Source of the DNA: Erythrobacter sp.
GTDB taxonomy: Bacteria > Pseudomonadota > Alphaproteobacteria > Sphingomonadales > Sphingomonadaceae
DNA length: 64,000 nucleotides
Assembly: GCA_025698865.1 (NCBI GenBank)
Contig: JAILWQ010000001.1
Span: forward strand, 248,001-312,000
Reading direction: 5' to 3'
Made by a program: the position numbers and the translations under genes. Below the pieces are notes generated by a model. It searched no databases and was not told where the DNA came from. It saw only the letters and a program-made list of their open reading frames with translations. Numbering within the stretch: position 1 is the stretch's first letter; every line of letters starts with the position of its first letter. Positions 30,526-39,225 of this stretch are shown piece after piece.

Positions 30526-30996
30526 TTACCAACGGTAGTGGCTGAACGCGCGGTTGGCGTCGGCCATGCGGTGGGTGTCTTCCCGCTTCTTGACCGCGTT
30601 GCCGCGATTGTTCGACGCATCCATCAGCTCGCCCGACAGGCGCGCCGCCATGGTCGTCTCGGCCCGGCCGCGCGCGGCGGTGATGAGCCAGCGGATGGCG
30701 AGCGCCTGGGCACGCTCGGGACGGACCTCGACCGGCACCTGGTAGGTGGCACCGCCGACGCGGCGCGAACGCACCTCGACCTGCGGCTTGATGTTGTCGA
30801 GCGCTGCATGGAACACCTCGACCGGGTTCGCCTTGGCGCGCGTCTCGACAGTGTCGAGCGCGGTGTAGACGATACCTTCGGCGACGGCCTTCTTGCCGTC
30901 ATACATGAGGTTGTTCATGAACTTCGAAAGGACCTGATCACCGAACTTGGGATCGGGCAGGATTTCCCGCTTCTCGGGACGACGACGACGTGACAT
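30526..30996 (-). CDS. rpsG: 30S ribosomal protein S7
   Basis: S7 nucleates assembly of the 30S head and contacts tRNA in the E site. 156 residues starting [20 protein letters not shown], with [27 protein letters not shown] and [27 protein letters not shown] C-terminus (here [20 protein letters not shown]). Preceded by a strong intercistronic hairpin. Confidence 0.98.
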   Translation of the reverse strand: MSRRRRPEKREILPDPKFGDQVLSKFMNNLMYDGKKAVAEGIVYTALDTVETRAKANPVEVFHAALDNIKPQVEVRSRRVGGATYQVPVEVRPERAQALAIRWLITAARGRAETTMAARLSGELMDASNNRGNAVKKREDTHRMADANRAFSHYRW

Positions 30997-31049
30997 GTTT
31001 GCTAACTCCTTCGGAGAGCGGCAGCACGTCCGTGCTGCCTTGCGGCCCC

Positions 31050-31116
31050 GGCCCGCTCCCCCACCCGGCCACCCAGATCCTACCCTCGTAGGGGTGACCG
31101 GGTGGGGGGGCGGGCC
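31050..31116 (-). other. Long, nearly perfect stem-loop between rpsL and rpsG
   Basis: Arms 31050-31074 and 31092-31116 pair over 25 positions with one mismatch and one G-U in the transcribed strand; an apical CTAC/GTAG helix closes the loop. It fills half of the 137-base rpsL-rpsG gap. A second perfect 9-bp hairpin (GGCAGCACG/CGTGCTGCC, 31020-31039) lies between it and the rpsG start. Neither is followed by a T-run. Confidence 0.75.
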
Positions 31117-31133
31117 GCCGCCGCGTCTAAACC

Positions 31134-31505
31134 TTACTTCGGACGCTTGGCGCCGTACTTCGAGCGGCTCTGCTTGCGATCCTTGACGCCCTGCGTGTCG
31201 AGCACGCCGCGCAGCACGTGATAGCGCACGCCCGGAAGGTCGCGCACACGGCCGCCGCGGATCAGGACCACGGAGTGCTCCTGCAGGTTGTGGCCCTCGC
31301 CCGGAATGTAGGAGATGACCTCGCGCTGGTTGGTCAGGCGAACCTTGGCCACCTTGCGCAGAGCGGAGTTCGGCTTCTTCGGCGTCGTCGTGTAGACGCG
31401 GGTGCAGACACCGCGCTTCTGCGGGTTCTGCTCCATCGCAGGGACCTTGGACTTGGCCTTCTGCGGAACGCGGCCCTTGCGGACCAGCTGGTTGATCGTC
31501 GGCAT
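31134..31505 (-). CDS. rpsL: 30S ribosomal protein S12
   Basis: S12 of the decoding centre (streptomycin target). 123 residues starting [12 protein letters not shown]; the ATG at 31505 is preferred over an upstream in-frame start that adds five residues, because AGAGAG lies just upstream of it. [18 protein letters not shown] and [12 protein letters not shown] are intact, with lysines in the usual streptomycin-sensitive positions (TPKKPNS, where K42 of E. coli lies). First gene of the str operon. Confidence 0.98.
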   Translation of the reverse strand: MPTINQLVRKGRVPQKAKSKVPAMEQNPQKRGVCTRVYTTTPKKPNSALRKVAKVRLTNQREVISYIPGEGHNLQEHSVVLIRGGRVRDLPGVRYHVLRGVLDTQGVKDRKQSRSKYGAKRPK

Positions 31506-31557
31506 GAGTTCTCTCTTCACCTTGCTTTCCGACCGGGCGACTTGCCCGGCCGGGTCA

Positions 31558-31600
31558 CCTCATCCGGGCGGGAAACCGGTTCCCACTTTCCCTGATGAGG
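31558..31600 (-). other. Palindromic stem-loop in the rpsL leader
   Basis: CCTCATC (31558-31564) pairs with GATGAGG (31594-31600); inside lies another self-complementary segment GGGAAACCGGTTCCC. No T-run follows. The inner CCGGTTCCCACTTT motif resembles an interspersed palindrome seen in alphaproteobacterial intergenic regions, but copies elsewhere cannot be checked here. Confidence 0.5.
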
Positions 31601-31963
31601 TTCCGCACCAGGCCACACGAGGCAGCCCTTCGCGGAGAGTGGCAGCAACTAGCAGTCGGGGCGGATCGCTGGGTTCGGGCGGCATCCGGACCCCTGTTCG
31701 CCGCGAGCCTGCCCGAAAAGGACAGTCCGCCTCGCAAAAGGGGCACACGCCGCACGAGCCTGAAACGCTCCACCCACGGGCCGCACGGCCACCGGGTTAC
31801 TCTGACGGCTGCCCCGAGCAGGTTACCCTGCTGCAATAGAAAAGAGCCACGCCGCCAGCGCTGAAGCGCTTCTCGACTGGCCCTCCGGGACATGACCGGC
31901 AATGTTCAGCTCTATCTGACCGGCAGGATACGCGCGAGGCGAGTCCTTCACCGGATGGGCGGG

Positions 31964-31992
31964 CGCTTAGCTTGTGGGGGGAGCGGGGTCAA
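31964..31992 (-). promoter_or_regulatory. Candidate promoter of the str operon
   Basis: Minus strand: -35 TTGACC (31987-31992), 17-base spacer, -10 TAAGCG (31964-31969). Hexamers and spacing are identical to the candidate alpha operon promoter at 12846-12874. It lies about 450 bases from rpsL and 64 bases from the start of the divergent nuclease gene. Confidence 0.55.
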
Positions 31993-32055
31993 GGGTGGGG
32001 GAAAAAGGGTGACACCGCTTTACCTGTTATAGAGCGCTTACTTAGTCTCAATCGC

Positions 32056-33636
32056 ATGGAAGATGCTCTCACCACATCAGAAGCGCTCATATTGCTAGAA
32101 AAATTGAGGCCAGAATTTGCAACGGCGCTGGGCAGCGCTGCTCCAGCGAGATTTTTTGAAGGTGTCTGGGCGCTAAATGCGCATCAATCGGAGACTTTCT
32201 CTCCATCAAAATCACTCATCGTAAATGCCCCTGCCGGATCGCAAAATGCAGGAATCGCCGACCAATACCGAATTCATCCGTGGGAACTCGAGACGGTAGT
32301 AAATGAATACTTTGTACATCAGCACCAAGGACTTTACCGCTCGTTTAGTCCTACCGACTGGAACCACTGGGCCTTCATAATAGGCCACCTCCGCCGTATT
32401 GAAAATGCGGAGTCCGCCGTGTTTAGTCCGCCGGAAAATATTATTGACCACCTTTTTCACATAGGGAGTCGACAGTTTGAGTGGCAAACGGGATTTCTGA
32501 ATTATTCAGAACTCTTCCGAGGGATTTATGTCTATGGACAAGGTGAATGCGCAAAGCGTTTTCAAGAAAAATACGGAATCTCCATCAACTCTTTTTTCGC
32601 GTATGGATTTTCCCTGCTTTCTATATTCTTGAAATCACCATCTTGCGTATTTAATCTTGATGTTGATATGATTGGAATGACGTCGGAGGAACGCGATATC
32701 GCGGCAACTATCCTTACTGGCGATTTTCAAGATCTTCGCAGAATCGCGCAACTTGAACGCTTTGAGGATTCCGAGATTGCCTACAAGCCGAGCATTTTAC
32801 GCCTTAAACCTTGCATTCGCGCGGGTTTTAAAGATCGCTATCTCTACTGCCCCCTACCCGATTTGATAATGAAGCGAGTCTCTACAGGTATCTTCTATGA
32901 TATCGTCGACGGTGGACATGCTGTTCGAGAGGATTACGGAAGGCGATTTGAAAGATATGTGTCTCTGCTGATATCGACCTATCAAGCGAGCATAGAACTA
33001 TATGAGGAGAGGTCATATAGAACTCGCGACGGAGAAATACGTACTCCAGACATCTTTTTGGGGATAGACACCGATGGAATCGACGTCGTCATCGAGTGTA
33101 AAGCGAGCCGCATGAGCTACCAAACTCGGTTCTCCGACATAGCCGATCTACCTCCGCATGGATACGATGAGATGACGAAAGCTGTATTCCAAATATGGAG
33201 ACATGCTTACCATTCGCGCATCGGGAGAGCCTCGCCAGCGTTACATGCAGATACCGTTGGATTGGTGTTGACTTTAGATGATTGGTTTCAAGGCGGCCTT
33301 AAGCGTCAAGAAATGGTGCTAAAGGATGCTTACTCTTTGCTAGCAAAGAGATTTCCAGAAGCCCTCCCGTCTGATCGAATTCCAATCGCTTTCGCCAATA
33401 TGACAGAGTTTGAAGCCATTCTTCAAACGGGAAGCGCGGATTCGGTAATACGAACTCTACGCGAAGCAGCATCTGAGAAAAGGAGAGGCTGGGCCATTAC
33501 GTCGATCCACCGTGAACTGAAGGTACCCTCGCAGCAATTCAAGAAATTTGCGTTTCAACGGGAGCTAGAGAAATTGCTGCCGTTTTGGTCTGACATTAGA
33601 AGTCGCGCTGAAGAGCGGGGACAAAGCCAAGGTTAG
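32056..33636 (+). CDS. AT-rich orphan protein with PD-(D/E)xK-type nuclease motif
   Basis: 526-residue protein of no recognised family. Residues 1 to about 290 are predicted helical, with aromatic-rich segments, and show no known motif. The C-terminal part has the arrangement of a PD-(D/E)xK nuclease core: conserved-type Glu E299 in RRFERYVS, then PD with D332 in RTPDIFLG, then E347-C-K349 in VVIECKAS, followed by a helix with QIWRHAY. The ATG at 32056 is chosen because the frame upstream has the GC-rich composition of the rpsL promoter region. Base composition is clearly foreign: 32521-32580 has 24 G+C of 60, while 35041-35100 in ppk has 42 of 60. Single gene, no partner, no transposase. An antiphage or restriction-like role is a guess from fold and context. 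Confidence 0.82.
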   Translation: MEDALTTSEALILLEKLRPEFATALGSAAPARFFEGVWALNAHQSETFSPSKSLIVNAPAGSQNAGIADQYRIHPWELETVVNEYFVHQHQGLYRSFSPTDWNHWAFIIGHLRRIENAESAVFSPPENIIDHLFHIGSRQFEWQTGFLNYSELFRGIYVYGQGECAKRFQEKYGISINSFFAYGFSLLSIFLKSPSCVFNLDVDMIGMTSEERDIAATILTGDFQDLRRIAQLERFEDSEIAYKPSILRLKPCIRAGFKDRYLYCPLPDLIMKRVSTGIFYDIVDGGHAVREDYGRRFERYVSLLISTYQASIELYEERSYRTRDGEIRTPDIFLGIDTDGIDVVIECKASRMSYQTRFSDIADLPPHGYDEMTKAVFQIWRHAYHSRIGRASPALHADTVGLVLTLDDWFQGGLKRQEMVLKDAYSLLAKRFPEALPSDRIPIAFANMTEFEAILQTGSADSVIRTLREAASEKRRGWAITSIHRELKVPSQQFKKFAFQRELEKLLPFWSDIRSRAEERGQSQG

Positions 33637-33867
33637 AAAACCATTTTCCTACACGCGCTAAACCTGCAACCTAGTCGTGGTCATGCCCGGTCATACCCCT
33701 CCCCGCTCCGCTGCTGAGTCCTTGTTTGATCCTGCCGAGGACCGTCGTTCCCTTCCTCTGACCGAGATTCCACGCGATCGACGACGCGTTTCGGGGCGGG
33801 TGGTGTGCCGGCGGCAGGAGGGGCCGGGCCGGCGCGGCGGTGCCTTGTCTCTACCGGAGACGGGCGC

Positions 33868-34626
33868 GTGAGCGGCCGCAAGCGCGACTGCGCGCCCGCA
33901 GGTGCCCCGCAGCGAAGCGGAGGGAACAGCACCGAGGACGAGCCCACGGAGGTGGGCTCGAAATACCAAGACACCCCGCACAACAATACCTCCCTCACCC
34001 CCACCCGCGCCGTTGCGCGGCGGGCGACGTCAGCGGTCGCCTTTCTCGGACAGGAGCCGGGGGCGGACGATCCGCTGCTCGCCTTCGCGCCCTACGTCCA
34101 TGCGCGGCCGCGGCGCAATTCGATCACGCCGGCCCGGCAGCGCGCCTTTATCGCCCATCTCGCCGCCACCGGCATCGTCGCCAAGGCCGCGCTCCATATC
34201 GGGCGCAGCGTGGAGGCGCTCTACAAGCTGCGCGCCAAGCCCGGTGCGGAAGGCTTCGCCGCCGCCTGGGACGCGGCGGTCGAGCGCGGGGTCGACCGGC
34301 TGGAGCACTCCGCCCTCGCCCGCGCGATCGAGGGCACGCCCGTGTGGAAAACCGACCGCGACGGCGGTCTGATCACCTACGGCACCCGCCACAACGAGGC
34401 GCTGGTGATGTTCTTCCTGCGCAACCGCCGCCCGGAGAAATACGCCGCGCACGTCACCGCCGGCCATCCGCTCTACGAACGCATCCGGGCCGAGATCCTC
34501 GACGAGATGTCCGGCGCGCTGCGCCACCGTGCCGAGCTGGAGCTTGCCCGCGAGGAAGGGCGCGAGGAAGGGCGGCGGGAGCGGCCGGGCGAGGCTCCGG
34601 AGGACGGAACCGCGTCGCAACTCTAA
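33868..34626 (+). CDS. Conserved hypothetical protein with helix-turn-helix-like core
   Basis: About 252 residues. The credible part starts near 34080: ITPARQRAFIAHLAATGIV, then AALHIGRSVEALYKLRAKPG, a helix-turn-helix-like pattern seen in phage-terminase-small-subunit-like and sphingomonad hypothetical proteins, then HNEALVMFFLRNRRPEKYA and a Glu/Arg-rich charged tail. The start is uncertain: GTG at 33868 has GGAG 8 bases upstream, but the first 60 residues are low-complexity and include a 9-bp inverted repeat (33939-33960), so the real start might be later. DNA binding is inferred, not shown. Confidence 0.65.
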   Translation: MSGRKRDCAPAGAPQRSGGNSTEDEPTEVGSKYQDTPHNNTSLTPTRAVARRATSAVAFLGQEPGADDPLLAFAPYVHARPRRNSITPARQRAFIAHLAATGIVAKAALHIGRSVEALYKLRAKPGAEGFAAAWDAAVERGVDRLEHSALARAIEGTPVWKTDRDGGLITYGTRHNEALVMFFLRNRRPEKYAAHVTAGHPLYERIRAEILDEMSGALRHRAELELAREEGREEGRRERPGEAPEDGTASQL

Positions 34627-34691
34627 CATAAGTTTGACCGCCCCGCCCCGCTGCTGGCAGGAAGCACGGCCCCTCACTAGAGCCACCCGCC

Positions 34692-36872
34692 ATGGACGAC
34701 AGCCCGCCCGACCCGATCGCCGCCGACGCGCCGCTGCCCCTGCCGCCGGAGCCGGACACCGTGGAGGACCCGCAGGAGCGCTATTTCAACCGCGAGCTGT
34801 CGTGGCTGGCCTTCAACAGCCGCGTGCTGGCCGAGGCGGAGGAGGAGCGCTTCCCGCTGCTCGAGCGGCTGCGCTTCCTCTCGATCTCGGCGAGCAATCT
34901 CGACGAGTTCACCATGATCCGCATCGCCGGGCTGGAGGGGCTGGCGAGCCGCGGGATCGAGGAAACCTCGATCGAGGGCCGCACCCCGCGCCAGCAGCTC
35001 GCCGCGATCCGCAAGAAGGTCGTCGCGCTGGAGAAACGCCAGCAGAAGGCGCTGGCCGAGCTGCGCAGCCAACTCGACGCGCAGGGGATCCAGATCCCCG
35101 ACATCGCCGAGCTGTCGGACAAGAAGCAGGCCTGGTGCCGCGCCTATTTCGAAAGCGACATCCTGCCGCTGATCACTCCGCAGGCGATCGACCCGAGCCA
35201 TCCTTTCCCCTTCGTCCAGAACCTCGGCATGGGGCTGATCTTCCGGGTCGCACGGCCCGCCCCCCTGCCCGAGCTGATGGAGATGGTGCTCATTCCCAGC
35301 GGCGCCCCGCGCTTCGTCCGCGTGCCGGGCAAGAAGGCGATCTATGTCGCGATCGAGAAGCTGATCGTCGAATACGCCGCGCTGCTCTTCCCCGGCTTCG
35401 ACATTCTCGGCGACGGGCATTTCCGCGTCCTGCGCGACAGCGACATGGAAGTGGAAGAGGAGGCCGAGGACCTGGTGCGCGTGTTCCGCAGCGCCATCCA
35501 GCGCCGCCGCCGGGGCCGCGCCGTGCTGCTCGAGCTCGACGACGAATGCGATGCCGCGGCCGAGGCGCTGCTGCGCGACTGTTTCGACATCGAGGCGGCG
35601 ATGGTGGTCAAATCGGCCGGGATGCTCGGCCTCCACGATCTCGACGCGATCTGCGAAGAGCCGCGCCCCGATCTCAAGTTCAAGCCCTTCGCCCCACGCT
35701 ATCCCGAGCGCATCCTCGAGCATGACGGCGACTGTTTCGCCGCGATCCGCGAGAAGGACATCGTCATCCACCACCCCTTCGAGAGCTTCGACGTGGTGGT
35801 CGATTTCCTCCAGCAGGCGGCGCACGATCCGGCGGTCGTCTCGATCAAGCAGACGCTCTACCGCGCGGGCGACCAGTCCCCGGTGATCGCCGCGCTGATC
35901 GACGCCGCGCAGAACGGCAAGGCGGTAACCGCCGTGGTCGAGTTGAAGGCCCGCTTCGACGAGGAGCGGAATCTGCGCTGGGCCAGTGAACTGGAGCGCG
36001 CCGGCGTGCAGGTGATCTACGGCATTCAGGAGCTGAAGACTCACGCCAAGGTCAGCCTGGTCGTCCGCCGCGAGGAAGAGGGCTACCGCACCTACTGCCA
36101 TTTCGGCACCGGAAACTATCACCCGGTCAACGCCAAGATCTACACCGACCTCAGCTATTTCACCGCCGACCCCGCCTATGGCCGGGACGCGGCGAAGATG
36201 TTCAACTACATCACCGGCTATGTCGAACCGCGCGAGATGGAGCGGCTGGCGATTTCCCCGCTGGATCTGCGCGAGCGGCTCTACGCCCTGATCGAGGCGG
36301 AAACGGCCCGCGCGCGCGACGGCATGCCCGCGGCAATCTGGCTCAAGATGAATTCGCTGACCGAGAAGGGCACGATCGACCGGCTCTACGCGGCGAGCCA
36401 GGCGGGCGTGCAGGTCGTGCTGGTGGTGCGCGGCATCTGCTCACTGCGCGCGGGCGTGCCCGGCCTGTCGGACAATATCACGGTGAAGTCGGTCATCGGC
36501 CGCTTCCTCGAACACACCCGCATATGGGCCTTCGGCAATGGCGAGATGCTGCCGAACGAGGCGGCGAAGGTGTTCATCACCTCCGCCGATGCGATGGGCC
36601 GCAATCTCACGCGCCGGGTGGAGGTGGCGGTGCCGATTACCAACCGGACTGTCCACGATCAGGTGCTCGAACAGGTGATGCTGGCCAATATTCTCGACAC
36701 CGAACGCAGCTGGAAACTGATGCCGGACGGCGAATATCTGCGTCAGACCATTGGCGAGGACGGCTTCAACTGCCACGACTATTTCATGAGCAATCCGTCC
36801 CTGTCAGGCCGCGGCGCCGCGATCGAGGAGCATGACGTGCCCGAACTCAGCCTGACGCGGAAACCGGAATGA
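34692..36872 (+). CDS. ppk1: Polyphosphate kinase 1
   Basis: Reversible polymerisation of ATP gamma-phosphate into inorganic polyphosphate. 726 residues with the N-terminal domain start ERYFNRELSWLAFNSRVLAEA, head domain FVRVPGKKAIYVAIE, the catalytic core VSIKQTLYRAG, THAKVSLVVRREEEGYRTYCHFGTGNYHP-like block (phosphorylated histidine in YCHFGTGNYH) and NLTRRVEVAVPI near the end. Length is normal. The last codons overlap the ppx start (ATGA), so kinase and phosphatase are made together. Confidence 0.97.
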   Translation: MDDSPPDPIAADAPLPLPPEPDTVEDPQERYFNRELSWLAFNSRVLAEAEEERFPLLERLRFLSISASNLDEFTMIRIAGLEGLASRGIEETSIEGRTPRQQLAAIRKKVVALEKRQQKALAELRSQLDAQGIQIPDIAELSDKKQAWCRAYFESDILPLITPQAIDPSHPFPFVQNLGMGLIFRVARPAPLPELMEMVLIPSGAPRFVRVPGKKAIYVAIEKLIVEYAALLFPGFDILGDGHFRVLRDSDMEVEEEAEDLVRVFRSAIQRRRRGRAVLLELDDECDAAAEALLRDCFDIEAAMVVKSAGMLGLHDLDAICEEPRPDLKFKPFAPRYPERILEHDGDCFAAIREKDIVIHHPFESFDVVVDFLQQAAHDPAVVSIKQTLYRAGDQSPVIAALIDAAQNGKAVTAVVELKARFDEERNLRWASELERAGVQVIYGIQELKTHAKVSLVVRREEEGYRTYCHFGTGNYHPVNAKIYTDLSYFTADPAYGRDAAKMFNYITGYVEPREMERLAISPLDLRERLYALIEAETARARDGMPAAIWLKMNSLTEKGTIDRLYAASQAGVQVVLVVRGICSLRAGVPGLSDNITVKSVIGRFLEHTRIWAFGNGEMLPNEAAKVFITSADAMGRNLTRRVEVAVPITNRTVHDQVLEQVMLANILDTERSWKLMPDGEYLRQTIGEDGFNCHDYFMSNPSLSGRGAAIEEHDVPELSLTRKPE

Positions 36873-38407
36873 ACGGCCACGCGCCATCGCGGCGCCCGCG
36901 CGCCGAGCGGCCGCTTCCCCGCCGCGCGGTGATCGACATCGGTTCGAACACCGTTCGGCTGGTGATCTATGGCGGGCCGCTGCGCGCGCCAGTGACGCTG
37001 TGGAACGAGAAGGTCGCGCCTCAACTCGGCAAGGCGCTCGACGCCAATGGCGGAGCGATCCCGGACGAGGCGATGGACGAGGCGATCGCCGCCCTCGCCC
37101 GCTATCGCCACATCGTCGACGATCTCGGCATCGAGCAGGTCGACGCGGTGGCGACGGCCGCCGCGCGCGATGCCACGAACGGGCCGGATCTGCTGCGCCG
37201 CGCGGCCGAGGCAGGGTTTGCGGTGCGGTTGCTGGAAGGGACGGAAGAGGCGCGGCTGTCGGCGCTGGGCGTCATCTCCGCCTTCCGCGACGCGCGCGGC
37301 ACGGTGGCCGACCTTGGCGGAGGAAGCCTCGAACTGATCCGGATCAAGGGCGGGGAATGTCAGGACGGGATCAGCCTGCCGCTCGGCACGCTGCGGCTCG
37401 CCGCCCTGCGCGAAAAGGACCATTTCCGCCGCCGGGTCGCCGACATGCTGACCGGGACCCAGTGGACCCCCGGCAGGAACGAACCGCTATATCTCGTGGG
37501 CGGCACCTGGCGCGCCTTCGCCTCCTTCGCGATGCAGACGCGCGATTATCCGCTGACCGATCCGCACGGTTTCGAACTCGGCGCGGAGGATGCCGACGCG
37601 CTCGCCGCCGAGCTCGTGCGCAGCAAGCCGGCCAGACTGGTCGATGTTCGCGGCGTCTCCGCCATGCGGGCGGAGAAACTGCCCGACGCCGCCGCGCTGC
37701 TGAGAGCCATGCTGAAGGAATTGCGGCCGGAAAAGCTGGTCTTTTCCTCGTGGGGCCTGCGCGAAGGGCTGCTCTACGATCGGCTCGATCCGCTGGAGAA
37801 ATCGCGCGATCCGCTGATCGCCGGGATCAGCGCGTTCGCCGCCCAGCGCCACGCCACGATCACCGATGCCGCACTGCTGGCCGCCTGGACCGCCGACATG
37901 GCGCATGGCGACGGCGAGACCAGCGAGCGGCTGCGTCTCGCCGCCGGACAGCTGGCGATCGCGCTCCACCGGGTGGAACCCAATCTGCGGGTGAATTACG
38001 CGACCGAATGGGCGCTCGACAAGCGCTGGGTGTGGGTCGACGCGCGCGGCCGGGCGATGATCTGCGCTGCCCTGTTCGGAAGCCTCGGGCGGACCGCGCT
38101 GCCCGATACGCTGCGGATGCTCGCGGGCGACGACGATCTGCGCGAGGCGGTTGGCTGGGGCCTCGCCTTCCGGCTGGCGCGCCAGCTCGGCGCCTCGTCC
38201 AGAGTGTCGCTGACGACCAGCGCCCTGCGCGCCAAGAAGAAGAATCTCGTTCTCCGGCTGGACCGCTCGCGCGCGGACCTGGTCACCTGGCCGGTGGAGC
38301 GCGACCTCGAGATGCTGGCCGGCTGGCTGGGCCTCTCGCCGAAGGTCAAGATCGGCGATTTCAGCTTCGACGAGGTCGACGACGAGCCGGACCTGCTGGC
38401 CGGTTGA
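36869..38407 (+). CDS. ppx: Exopolyphosphatase (Ppx/GppA family)
   Basis: Hydrolyses terminal phosphates of polyphosphate (or pppGpp in GppA-type members). 512 residues; ASKHA-fold phosphate loops are visible as VIDIGSNTVRLVIY near residue 22, the catalytic-Glu region EGTEEARLSALG, and VADLGGGSLELIRI; a C-terminal HD-like helical region follows. Paired with ppk1 by a 4-base overlap, which favours the polyphosphatase role. Ends 8 bases from the convergent apaG. Confidence 0.94.
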   Translation: MNGHAPSRRPRAERPLPRRAVIDIGSNTVRLVIYGGPLRAPVTLWNEKVAPQLGKALDANGGAIPDEAMDEAIAALARYRHIVDDLGIEQVDAVATAAARDATNGPDLLRRAAEAGFAVRLLEGTEEARLSALGVISAFRDARGTVADLGGGSLELIRIKGGECQDGISLPLGTLRLAALREKDHFRRRVADMLTGTQWTPGRNEPLYLVGGTWRAFASFAMQTRDYPLTDPHGFELGAEDADALAAELVRSKPARLVDVRGVSAMRAEKLPDAAALLRAMLKELRPEKLVFSSWGLREGLLYDRLDPLEKSRDPLIAGISAFAAQRHATITDAALLAAWTADMAHGDGETSERLRLAAGQLAIALHRVEPNLRVNYATEWALDKRWVWVDARGRAMICAALFGSLGRTALPDTLRMLAGDDDLREAVGWGLAFRLARQLGASSRVSLTTSALRAKKKNLVLRLDRSRADLVTWPVERDLEMLAGWLGLSPKVKIGDFSFDEVDDEPDLLAG

Positions 38408-38415
38408 CGCTTCTG

Positions 38416-38817
38416 TCAGCCCGCGGTGGCGGGAGCCGATAGCGGGAAGAAGGGAATGCGAACCTCGAGCGGGGAGCCGTCTTCCCGGTGGAAGGTGTAG
38501 AAGCCCTCCATCGAGCCATAGGGCGTTTCGAGCGGGCAGCCCGACACGTAGTCATGCGCCTCGCCCGGCCGCAGCATCGGCTGTTCGCCGACCACGCCCT
38601 CGCCATCGACATGGGCCACCGCGCCCCGCGCATCGGTGATCCGCCAGTGCCGCGTGTGCAGCCGCACCGTCTCGTGGCCGCCGTTCTCGATCCGGATATG
38701 ATAGACCCAGAACCACTTGCCGAGCGCGGGTTGCGACTGTTCGGGCAGGAAGTTCACGGCCACGCGGACGGTGATCCCGTCGGTTATGGCGGCATGCTGG
38801 AAAAGCTCTTTCAACAC
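38416..38817 (-). CDS. apaG: ApaG domain protein
   Basis: ApaG-family immunoglobulin-like protein; linked genetically to Co2+ resistance and to diadenosine tetraphosphate metabolism, molecular role unclear. Core: AITDGITVRVAVNFLPEQSQP, WFWVYHIRIENGGHETVRLHTRHW, VVGEQPMLRPGEAHDYVSGCPLETPYGSMEG (named here in pieces). Start uncertain: family members begin just before KELFQHAA, so GTG at 38817, TTG at 38814 or TTG at 38826 (10 bases after GGAGGT) are all possible; an ATG at 38880 would add a 21-residue basic leader. Confidence 0.88.
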   Translation of the reverse strand: MLKELFQHAAITDGITVRVAVNFLPEQSQPALGKWFWVYHIRIENGGHETVRLHTRHWRITDARGAVAHVDGEGVVGEQPMLRPGEAHDYVSGCPLETPYGSMEGFYTFHREDGSPLEVRIPFFPLSAPATAG

Positions 38818-38880
38818 GGGCCACAAGGTAGCGATTACCTCCCGCGTCTCAAGGGGTTTGCGACGGAAGAAGGCGGCCAA

Positions 38881-39225
38881 GCGCTGCGCTTCGCGAGTCC
38901 GAAAGGTTGATATCGGGTAACCGTGACCCTTGAAGCCTTCTCAATCGCGCGATCGCATGACCTGCCCCGACCGGATGGATTGGGGAGGATCATCGGATGA
39001 GAGTGTGGACGGCCTTTTTCAGGCATATCCTGCGGGACAGCAGCGGGATGGTGCTGATCGGCCGGCGCTGAAGCGCTGCGGCCGTGGGGCGGTCCGCCCC
39101 GCCCTTGCCGGCGCCCACCCCTGTCAACGAGCGCGCGGAACGCAGCGGAGATTTCCACGCCCGTCGCTCATTCGGGGTTGCGAATGACTTGCAATAGCAT
39201 AGTGTCGCGGGAAAGGAGACCCGCG
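38881..39225. other. Intergenic region with one candidate small ORF
   Basis: 345 bases between apaG and the small conserved gene at 39226. The only coding candidate is the 24-codon frame at 38997-39071. GC-rich inverted segments (for example GGCCGGCGC near 39060 and GGGGCGG/CCGCCCC near 39084-39097) follow it. No tRNA, terminator with T-run or repeat array was seen. Confidence 0.5.
38997..39071 (+). CDS. Candidate small ORF, 24 residues
   Basis: ATG preceded by GGGGAGG at 8-base spacing, a stronger ribosome-binding site than most genes nearby have. The peptide (MRVWTAFFRHILRDSSG then MVLIGRR) has an amphipathic, basic-aromatic first half. The stop is followed by a GC-rich inverted repeat. 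No known family; too short to judge by composition. Could equally be chance. Confidence 0.3.
   Translation: MRVWTAFFRHILRDSSGMVLIGRR

Larger units (their letters stand above)
31506..32055 (-). other. Long rpsL leader and divergent intergenic region
   Basis: 550 bases without a convincing gene between divergent rpsL and the AT-rich nuclease gene. It holds a stem-loop just upstream of rpsL (31558-31600) and a candidate promoter (31964-31992), implying an rpsL leader of about 450 bases, unusually long. Short reading frames on both strands have no ribosome-binding site and look like chance. Base composition falls sharply near 32030, marking the edge of the AT-rich gene. Confidence 0.6.

Noticed and set aside
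31020..31039. Perfect 9-bp hairpin before rpsG considered as a terminator
   Set aside because: No T-run follows on the transcribed strand and rpsG starts only 24 bases further on.
31801..31890. Possible attenuator in the rpsL leader near TTTTCTATT on the minus strand
   Set aside because: Only a bulged, long-loop pairing (GAGGGCCA/TGGCTC) can be drawn; not convincing as a terminator.
33681..34004. Minus-strand frame opposite the start of the helix-turn-helix-like gene
   Set aside because: No ribosome-binding site, low-complexity product, overlaps a better plus-strand gene.
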